Of a stretch of DNA of 64,000 bases, positions 23,478 through 29,009 are shown one piece after another. The notes beneath the pieces were generated by a model. It saw nothing but the letters and a program-made list of their open reading frames with translations, made no database searches and was not told where the DNA came from. The stretch spans positions 55,044 through 119,043 of the forward strand of contig JAGHUP010000006.1 in NCBI GenBank assembly GCA_018064755.1, in the 5' to 3' direction. Within the stretch, counting starts at the first letter, position 1. The number at the start of each line of letters is the position of its first letter. Source of the stretch: Candidatus Crickella equi. GTDB lineage: Bacteria; Bacillota; Clostridia; Peptostreptococcales; Anaerovoracaceae. A program made the position numbers and the translations under genes.

Positions 23478-23534
23478 GTGCGCTCGCCGAGCGCACGAAA
23501 AGAAGAGACGTCACTTTTTGTCGTGATGTCTCTT
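23478..23534. other. Two adjacent hairpins beside the IS4 remnant
   Basis: GTGCGCTC/GAGCGCAC (23478-23496) and AAGAGACGTCAC/GTGATGTCTCTT (about 23503-23534) are tight inverted repeats. They follow a GC-rich block (23420-23475) unlike the AT-rich neighbourhood and probably belong to the insertion-element end. Confidence 0.45.
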
Positions 23535-23552
23535 GCTTAGTTATTTATTATG

Positions 23553-23800
23553 TTGGCATAAGTTTGCATAACTTGGCATAAGTTGGTCGCTCAAATGTGG
23601 TATACCATGTGGTATAAATTGGACACCTGCCGTCGTATGCCGACTTATGCAAGGGCTATGCCGAGTTATGCCTTTTCCGGCTACATTGTCGGGAGGCTTC
23701 CTAAGTATCTAATTTGCCCGGCACCAACCTGTCATAAGTCGGCATACGCAGGAATTTCAACACCTCGAGGATTCCCCTTTTCCATAAGTCGGCATAAGTA
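23553..23800. repeat. Clustered GCATAAGTCGGCATA-type inverted repeats
   Basis: Within 250 bp of otherwise non-coding DNA there are six or seven variants of a roughly 15-bp unit: TTGGCATAAGTT (23553 and 23574 areas), GTATGCCGACTTATG (23635-23649), CTATGCCGAGTTATGCC (23656-23672), CATAAGTCGGCATAC (23733-23747) and CATAAGTCGGCATAAG (23783-23798). The units at 23635 and 23733 are perfect 15-bp inverted copies, and the unit is itself partly palindromic. They could be protein-binding iterons, a recombination site or a foldable RNA. The gap 23416-23900 contains no credible gene. Confidence 0.6.
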
Positions 23801-23900
23801 TATCACAGTCCTAGCATATTTGTGCAACTTTTCGGGGATTATCTGGGGACAAGTCTTCATTTTCTAACAATGAAGTGCATCATATAGTCAATTCTATATA

Positions 23901-25043
23901 TTAATCGCGCTTCGGATTATTTCCATAAATAGTTTCACTTTTCAGGAAAATCTTATTTGTAAATTTACTCTTGCTTACTCTTTTGTCACTTAGACTATTA
24001 AGAAAAATCTTATTCTTTTCGCTCAATTCCGCAAAATCAAACCAAGGATTTGTCATAACTTTGATTTGGTCTCTAATTGTCATTGGAATTTTAATAGCTA
24101 TTGTATCTGCATTTATGTCCTTATATGTCTCAACTCTAAGTCGAACTTCTTTTTCATATGACCACGCTGCATCCTTAACATAACCAGCCAAACTTGTATC
24201 ATCGTATTCATCAATATTCCATGACATTTCATGCGATTCCGAAACATCACGAATTGAATTATTTGCGACAACAACATTATGTTCAGTGTTATTCGAATTG
24301 TCATCTATATCACTATATGCAACTTTGTGTATTTCGGATTTGAAACCGCCATCCAATTTCTCTCCAGTAATCCTGTTATTTAAATCCACTTCAAACATAT
24401 TGCTAATACTATTTGCCCACTCTTTAAACGCTTTTCCATCGAGGCTCAATCTCACTCCTTGATTCAAGTGACCTTCTCTATCCATTGCATATATTGACCA
24501 CATTGCAATGCTTTCAGAATTATTTAACATAAAGCTGCTTGAGTATAGATGCTTCATTCTTCTTTCTGAATAACAATGTGGCTCATACCCATCATTTTGT
24601 ATATTGTGACGAGTTGCAAATATGTATCCACCTTCGATTATTTCTCTTGCCGTATCTAGTGATGTATAATGCATCAGATTATTATTGACATTTAATCCAT
24701 AAACAGAATTGGCCAAATAATCCCTCAAATCCAAGGTGTCCAAAACTTCATCAAGCTTGTGAACGCCAGGCCTAATGATAATCCTTTTGTTTTTTTCAAG
24801 TTCCCTTACATATTCAGGGATATAATATTTAATAATACTACCATCATAATTCATATTTATCAGCCGTTGTCTACTTAACGAATGACATATAACATTAACT
24901 TTTTCTCGACTAAAATTTAATTCTTTGCCAATGAAAGTTTTTGTTATCCCATCACAATCAAGTAGCAATCGTATAATTAAGTATTCTTCCTTATTTAATT
25001 CTGGGAAAATACTTGTTTCACTATTTGTAGTACCAATTGTCAT
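23901..25043 (-). CDS. DUF2971-type protein with N-terminal winged-helix-like region
   Basis: A 380-residue protein. Residues about 15-75 look like a winged-helix fold (LNKEEYLIIRLLLDCDGITK, then GKELNFSREKVNVICHSLSRQRL). From about residue 118, NNNLMHYTSLDTAREIIEGG, later SIAMWSIYA, and AAWSYEKEVRLR followed by TNPWFDFAE are DUF2971 hallmarks. DUF2971 proteins are of unknown biochemical function and often occur in mobile or defence-related regions; joining one to a DNA-binding-like domain is unusual. It follows the 25074 gene by 30 nt. A/T-rich codon use suggests recent acquisition. Confidence 0.65.
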   Translation of the reverse strand: MTIGTTNSETSIFPELNKEEYLIIRLLLDCDGITKTFIGKELNFSREKVNVICHSLSRQRLINMNYDGSIIKYYIPEYVRELEKNKRIIIRPGVHKLDEVLDTLDLRDYLANSVYGLNVNNNLMHYTSLDTAREIIEGGYIFATRHNIQNDGYEPHCYSERRMKHLYSSSFMLNNSESIAMWSIYAMDREGHLNQGVRLSLDGKAFKEWANSISNMFEVDLNNRITGEKLDGGFKSEIHKVAYSDIDDNSNNTEHNVVVANNSIRDVSESHEMSWNIDEYDDTSLAGYVKDAAWSYEKEVRLRVETYKDINADTIAIKIPMTIRDQIKVMTNPWFDFAELSEKNKIFLNSLSDKRVSKSKFTNKIFLKSETIYGNNPKRD

Positions 25044-25073
25044 AATCCCTCCAATTAAGCTGATATAAATATT

Positions 25074-25430
25074 TTATTTACCATCAATGCTGTTTTGCTT
25101 TGGGTCATCACACATTGCACATTTAAGCAATTTTCCTAGTTCATCTAGTATTACATTTATTTCGGGTTCTATTGTTTCTTCAAATATGCCATCTGGACAT
25201 GGCTTCACTATTTCAATTTGATTGTTTTCATCAACCCTAATCATTTTATTGTTTAACAGATACTGATAAATCTCCTTATATTTCCTATTAGTCGTATCAT
25301 TCACAACACTACATAGCTGATTCAAATAAGATATCAAGATTTCGATATCAAATGCTTCATTGTACTTTGCTCCATCAACAAAAGCCATTACTTCGAGAAG
25401 TAGCTCTTGCCTATCTTTGTTTTTTTCCAT
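25074..25430 (-). CDS. Hypothetical protein, 118 residues
   Basis: No family recognised. It is acidic and mostly helical (LLLEVMAFVDGAKYNEAFDI, NRKYKEIYQYLLNNKMIRVD), with CAMC near the C-terminus. A ribosome binding site (GGAGGCAATTA) lies before the ATG. It is probably co-transcribed with the DUF2971-type gene 30 nt downstream and may be its partner. Confidence 0.5.
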   Translation of the reverse strand: MEKNKDRQELLLEVMAFVDGAKYNEAFDIEILISYLNQLCSVVNDTTNRKYKEIYQYLLNNKMIRVDENNQIEIVKPCPDGIFEETIEPEINVILDELGKLLKCAMCDDPKQNSIDGK

Positions 25431-25487
25431 TAATTGCCTCCACCCTAAAAAAAGCCTAACCCAATCAAATCATTTGATGGAATTACA

Positions 25488-25520
25488 TCAAGGACAGGGC
25501 TGTAATAGCCCTGCCCTTGA
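25488..25520 (-). terminator. Terminator-like hairpin after cassette 2
   Basis: CAAGG-CAGGGC / GCCCTG-CCTTG arms with a 7-base loop lie 54 bp past the stop of the surface-protein gene; an outer CCAATCAA/TTGATTGG pair (25461-25524) could extend the structure. The T-run TTTTTTT on the minus strand is further away (25447-25453). Confidence 0.6.
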
Positions 25521-25573
25521 TTGGTTTGATATGATAATCATCTTACGATGATTAATGACTCACACTGGTTAAA

Positions 25574-27175
25574 TTACTTTACCTTGATCTTGATAGCCTG
25601 AGTCTCATCTGCTGCTGCATATCCCTTGCCAGCGTTAACCCATGCCTTAACCTTAATCTTGTAAGTTCCCTTCTTCAGACCCTTCTTCAGAGTGATCTTT
25701 CCGGAAGCCTTGTCAATCTTAATCTTGCTGTTAGCATTGATCAGCTTGTAGCTTACTGTAGCACCAGAGAGAGCCTCAGCCTTTACTGTGAAGGATTTAG
25801 CAGCTTTCTTAAGCTTCTTAGCCTTATAAGTCTTGCTTGTAGGAGCGCTTACAAACTCTACCTCGTTGTGGAGGTTTGCACCATTTGTTACCTCAAGCTG
25901 TGCTGCTGCATCTGTTCCAGTAACAACATCGATATCAAAATTCTTAAGAAGATCTGCATACTTTGTAGCAATTGCCTTCTCTTCGGCAGGTGTGAGTTCC
26001 TTTGCTACGATTGCCAGATCAACGTGAGTTGAATCATACTTTACAGGTGTTGCTGTAACATCATAAACTTCCTTGAACCAAGCCTTCAGTGTAGCATTAT
26101 CAGCCTTAACTGCTGCAGCTTCTGCCTTTGCAGCTGGACCTTCTGTACCATGCTCACCTACTACCTCGATAAAGTCATATGGATCATACTCAATGCCAGT
26201 AGTTACCTTAAGTCCAGCAGCAGGAACGAATCCAACATTTACCTTCGCTTGCTCAACAACGATCTTAAATGTAGGCTGTTTCTTACCCTTCTTGGAATCT
26301 ACAATAGTAGCTCTAAAGTTGTATTCTCCAACGTTCTTAAAGCTTGCCTTTTCAACAGCTTCATACTTTCCAGTCTTTGCGTTTAACAGTTCAAAAGAAA
26401 CGCTTACGCCTGGCAGGGTGTTCATAACAATCTGATGCTCAGCACCGTCATAAACTCCACCAATTTCGTTTCTATCAATCTCGTTTTCGTCCTTTGCCTT
26501 ATCGACATAAAGGAAAGCTTCTGCGATTGTTGCAGTTCTAGCCTTGACTGTAAAGTCCTTAGTAGGAGCAGTGCCAATAACATCAGCATTCCAAATGTCT
26601 GTTACGTCAACTGGAGTTGAATTCTTCACAATCTGAAGTGGAACTGCTGTGAACTTCTGCTCAGCATAGGAAGTTTCATCATATGCAGGCTTATTCATAG
26701 TTACTTCATATCCAGCTAAATATCTTCCCTCTATGTGATATGTTGGGTTTGTAACATATGAAGGTGCTTTGTAATTAAAGCTTGTAAGAGTTGCATACTT
26801 CTGTCCAAGTGTTCCAGTTTCAGTAAACAATCCATCAAAATCTGTCTTGTCAAATACAGAATATGCAAAGTCTCCAGTCAATGACATAGTACTCAGATCA
26901 TAATAATATGCCCTTTCCTTAGTATTGTCTGTCAGTCCCTTGTATGCAGATACATCAGGAAGAACCTCGATCTGACCATACTGATTCATAGTTCTTGTTG
27001 CAGGAACAGTAACAACATCAGTTGTATCTGTTCCAATGTGACCAGTTACTGTGGAATAATCAGCTGCATAACTGTCTACAGTAAACTCACCACTGGTTGC
27101 TGCGAATGCCATTGCTGGCATGAATGTTACCATCATCATTGCAGACATGAGGATGGCAAATAATTTCTTGCGCAT
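25574..27175 (-). CDS. Large secreted surface protein, cassette 2
   Basis: A 533-residue exported protein. The frame runs upstream to 27346, but AAAGGAGAAAACTAAA immediately precedes the ATG at 27175, where the protein begins with the same 25-residue signal peptide as 17033-18607. The central region is beta-rich with Ig-like features (IGGVYDGAEHQIVMNTLPGV; FKNVGEYNFRATIVDSKKG) and differs from cassette 1. The C-terminal 90 residues (KSFTVKAEALSGATVSYKL ... KITLKKGLKKGTYKIKVKA, ending IKIKVK) are shared. No sortase signal is visible. It is in operon with the HTH gene at 27264, behind a promoter oriented toward it. Likely a variable surface antigen or adhesin; binding partner unknown. Confidence 0.75.
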   Translation of the reverse strand: MRKKLFAILMSAMMMVTFMPAMAFAATSGEFTVDSYAADYSTVTGHIGTDTTDVVTVPATRTMNQYGQIEVLPDVSAYKGLTDNTKERAYYYDLSTMSLTGDFAYSVFDKTDFDGLFTETGTLGQKYATLTSFNYKAPSYVTNPTYHIEGRYLAGYEVTMNKPAYDETSYAEQKFTAVPLQIVKNSTPVDVTDIWNADVIGTAPTKDFTVKARTATIAEAFLYVDKAKDENEIDRNEIGGVYDGAEHQIVMNTLPGVSVSFELLNAKTGKYEAVEKASFKNVGEYNFRATIVDSKKGKKQPTFKIVVEQAKVNVGFVPAAGLKVTTGIEYDPYDFIEVVGEHGTEGPAAKAEAAAVKADNATLKAWFKEVYDVTATPVKYDSTHVDLAIVAKELTPAEEKAIATKYADLLKNFDIDVVTGTDAAAQLEVTNGANLHNEVEFVSAPTSKTYKAKKLKKAAKSFTVKAEALSGATVSYKLINANSKIKIDKASGKITLKKGLKKGTYKIKVKAWVNAGKGYAAADETQAIKIKVK

Positions 27176-27257
27176 TTTAGTTTTCTCCTTTCTTTTTTTA
27201 GTTTCATTAATAAAACGAAAAATGCATTTATATGAACGGGCAGGATTGCCCGACCAT
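27176..27257 (-). promoter_or_regulatory. Conserved hairpin leader between HTH gene and surface-protein gene, cassette 2
   Basis: This is nearly identical to 18608-18690: GGTCGGGCAATCCTGCCCG hairpin, TTCATATAAATGCATTTTTC, GTTTTATTAATGAAAC inverted repeat and AGAAAGGAGAAAACTAA. The hairpin arms show paired changes between copies (CGGGC/GCCCG here, weaker pairing in copy 1), which supports a folded RNA. Confidence 0.6.
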
Positions 27258-27263
27258 ATCGTG

Positions 27264-27665
27264 TTAATTCTCGGCAATGCCGAGTCTCCTCTTGAGTTCG
27301 AGATTCTCTGCCTTGAGTTGCCAGATGAGTTCAGCCTGCTGTGCAATCTGATCGCTCATTGTGAGTCTCTCACGACGTCTTGCAGCGTGGACTTGAACGG
27401 GGTCGATAAGGTCACCGAGTCGACCTTCGTTGTTCTGAGTTCTGAACCTGTCCGAAGCTCGCTCTATGCGTTTGTGGCCGAGGGCGACAACATCGAAGCC
27501 GGACTCTCTGAATATCTGACTAGGACCCTTGCCCAAACGATACTCTTCCACAAAATGTCTCTTGAATTCCTCCGTATAAGTTATTCGACGAGGAGTTACT
27601 GTCTCGACATTCGGATTGCGCTCAAGTGCATCAAGTTGCTCTGCGCTAAATGTTCCCTTAGACAT
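27264..27665 (-). CDS. Small HTH protein resembling IS3-type OrfA, cassette 2
   Basis: A 133-residue paralogue of 18721-19125. The frame continues to 27707, but AAGGAGGTTGAG stands directly before the ATG at 27665 and the resulting MSKGTFSAEQLDALERNPNV matches the other copy's length and start. It has the same HTH region (ITYTEEFKRHFVEEYRLGKG, PSQIFRESGFDVVALGHKRI) and C-terminal coiled coil. It is probably a DNA-binding protein co-expressed with the surface protein; whether it regulates the cassette, the sister cassette or the inversion is unknown. Confidence 0.7.
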   Translation of the reverse strand: MSKGTFSAEQLDALERNPNVETVTPRRITYTEEFKRHFVEEYRLGKGPSQIFRESGFDVVALGHKRIERASDRFRTQNNEGRLGDLIDPVQVHAARRRERLTMSDQIAQQAELIWQLKAENLELKRRLGIAEN

Positions 27666-27682
27666 CTCAACCTCCTTGTCGA

Positions 27683-27879
27683 AATAAACATTATGTTCGA
27701 AATCCATAGAGCCTCAAACCCTTGTAAATACATTATACACAGAAGATAGGGGGTTTCAAGGTTTTGCCCCTATTATTAATTCAACTTTAATCTTCAAACA
27801 CAATTTATTTCTAAAACTCCCTATTTTTCAAGCTTTCTCAATTAATTACAAATTAACGTATAATACCGTAATGTTTATT
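27683..27879. promoter_or_regulatory. Putative invertible promoter segment (inverton), cassette 2, ON state
   Basis: Perfect 11-bp inverted repeats AATAAACATTA (27683-27693) and TAATGTTTATT (27869-27879) bound a 197-bp segment containing a promoter that points left, into the HTH and surface-protein genes. The repeat near the promoter outlet (TTCGAACATAATGTTTAT read outward) resembles the outlet repeat of cassette 1 (TCCGAACGTAATATTAAT). A second TATAAT faces right at 27859-27864 without a good -35. Inversion is inferred. Confidence 0.6.
27732..27759 (-). promoter_or_regulatory. Sigma-A promoter inside inverton 2, facing the cassette
   Basis: On the minus strand TTGAAA (27759-27754), a 16-bp spacer starting CCCCCT and TATAAT (27737-27732). 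The distance from the -10 box to the nearer inverted repeat is 38 bp, against 39 bp in the opposite orientation in cassette 1. Confidence 0.7.
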
Positions 27880-27889
27880 ATGTCCCGCG

Positions 27890-27913
27890 CAGGCTGATGG
27901 CCTGTGTTTTTTT
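27890..27913 (+). terminator. Terminator facing inverton 2
   Basis: CAGGC/GCCTG stem and seven T residues on the plus strand, 10 bp beyond the right inverted repeat; same position and sequence type as 19327-19348. It would stop transcripts when the promoter points right and so isolate the Dabb gene at 27971. Confidence 0.7.
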
Positions 27914-27970
27914 ATGCCTTGATATGGGGTATAATTGTGGTGAGAAACGTGAATTCTACGGAGGTGTATC

Positions 27971-28255
27971 ATGATTAGACACATCGTTATGTATTGTATT
28001 AGAGAGGACTGCGACAAAGCAGCCGCAATTGAGGAGATAAGAGTTGCCCTCGAGGGCCTAGTTGGTGTTATTCCTGGGCTTGAGGCAATGAAAATCCGCC
28101 CAACTATAGGCGGACATTATGATTATGTTCTGTATTCAGAGTTCGAGAGTATGGAGGCCCTGGAGGGCTATAAGACCCATCCAGCACATCTGGCTGTTAA
28201 GCCTGTTGTGCACGGATACATTACGGAACGAGTTTCCGGAGATTGCGAAGAATAA
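27971..28255 (+). CDS. Dabb (stress-responsive alpha/beta barrel) domain protein
   Basis: A 94-residue dimeric alpha/beta-barrel protein: MIRHIVMYCIRED start, then IRVALEGLVGVIPGLEAMKI, YDYVLYSEFESMEALEGYKT and the typical HPAHLAVKPVV. GGAGGTGTATC precedes the ATG. Family members include small-molecule-binding stress proteins and a few cyclases; the role here is unknown. It is one of two plus-strand genes and converges, 7 nt apart, on the MuF_C-like gene. Confidence 0.88.
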   Translation: MIRHIVMYCIREDCDKAAAIEEIRVALEGLVGVIPGLEAMKIRPTIGGHYDYVLYSEFESMEALEGYKTHPAHLAVKPVVHGYITERVSGDCEE

Positions 28256-28262
28256 ACATCTG

Positions 28263-28865
28263 TTATTTGTCAGCATTTACTTCTCTTGACATGTTATTTG
28301 ATTGATGTATAATTTTGTTGAACTCAGACTGAGGTAACCCATCAAGCAATTGGAGTTTGATTAAGTTGCCCAGCTCTTGGGTTCTTTTTTTATCTGCATA
28401 TAGCAGAAAATCGCACTCTATAGCTCGACCAAGCGCCGAGTCCAATTTTTCCTTACCATATACTGATGTAAGATAATTCGAATTAATCTTCTCAAAATGA
28501 TATTGACCTTCAGTATCTAATCGCAAGCTTGCAATTACCGGTAAGTTATCGCAATCCACTGCACTTAAGACACAAACTACACTATCTTCACTCGACAAAC
28601 TGTCATATATCGCAACGGGTTCCTCTAGTAATTCAGCCAGCGAACACATCAATTCTATATCCAAGCCGTGCCAATGAGGATTTCTTCCCTTTTCGTGAAG
28701 GCAATTTCTTAAATGTCTTTGCGAAAAAACTATAGGAAGATTTTTTAGTCCTATTTGCTGCAACAGCATCGGTGTATCAGCCCTTATCAGTATTGTTTCA
28801 CGTTTTGATAGTTCACCCGATAATGCCTGTCTCACTTCTTTTTCTAATCGTGCTCTATTATCCAT
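28263..28865 (-). CDS. Stand-alone protein resembling the phage MuF C-terminal domain
   Basis: A 200-residue protein. The ATG at 28865 is preceded by AAAGGAGAAAA, so it was preferred over one 18 nt upstream. The core LPIVFSQRHLRNCLHEKGRN, then PHWHGLDIELMCSLAELLEEP, VAIYDSLSSEDSVVCVLSAV and YLTSVYGKEKLD resembles the domain found at the C-terminus of MuF-type phage proteins and large conjugative-element proteins (MuF_C), recalled from memory. In those contexts it has been thought of as a polymorphic-toxin-like or nuclease-like module, but the activity is not established to my knowledge. Here it is free-standing. No obvious immunity gene is adjacent. Confidence 0.55.
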   Translation of the reverse strand: MDNRARLEKEVRQALSGELSKRETILIRADTPMLLQQIGLKNLPIVFSQRHLRNCLHEKGRNPHWHGLDIELMCSLAELLEEPVAIYDSLSSEDSVVCVLSAVDCDNLPVIASLRLDTEGQYHFEKINSNYLTSVYGKEKLDSALGRAIECDFLLYADKKRTQELGNLIKLQLLDGLPQSEFNKIIHQSNNMSREVNADK

Positions 28866-28885
28866 TTTTCTCCTTTCTTGCATAA

Positions 28886-28918
28886 TAAAAACCCTCCTTA
28901 CTAATTAGTAAAGAGGGT
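28886..28918 (-). terminator. Intrinsic terminator of the lysS operon
   Basis: ACCCTC-TTACTAATTAGTAA-GAGGGT forms a long near-perfect stem, followed on the minus strand by TTTTTATTAT. It lies 90 bp past lysS and just ahead of the ribosome binding site of the MuF_C-like gene, so that gene needs read-through or its own promoter. Confidence 0.85.
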
Positions 28919-29009
28919 ATAGCTATCCCTTGGATTTCCTTTATTCTACTGTTCTAATGTGATGGAAATCTGTTTGTCATCTAGAGTTTCTGTGTATGTC
29001 CGTCCCCCT

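Noticed and set aside
23230..23520. Group II intron or separate gene fused to the IS4 remnant N-terminus
   Set aside because: The translation before about 23150 does not fit the IS4 transposase, but I could not find a domain V or a maturase motif, so it was left as degraded element DNA.
23553..23800. Possible CRISPR array from repeated GCATAAGTCGGCATA units
   Set aside because: Unit spacing is irregular, the units alternate in orientation and vary in sequence, and there are no cas genes in the window.
27176..27346. Extended N-terminus for the cassette 2 surface protein (start at 27346)
   Set aside because: The extra 57 residues overlap the HTH gene and would bury the signal peptide; a strong ribosome binding site stands at the ATG at 27175, shared with cassette 1.
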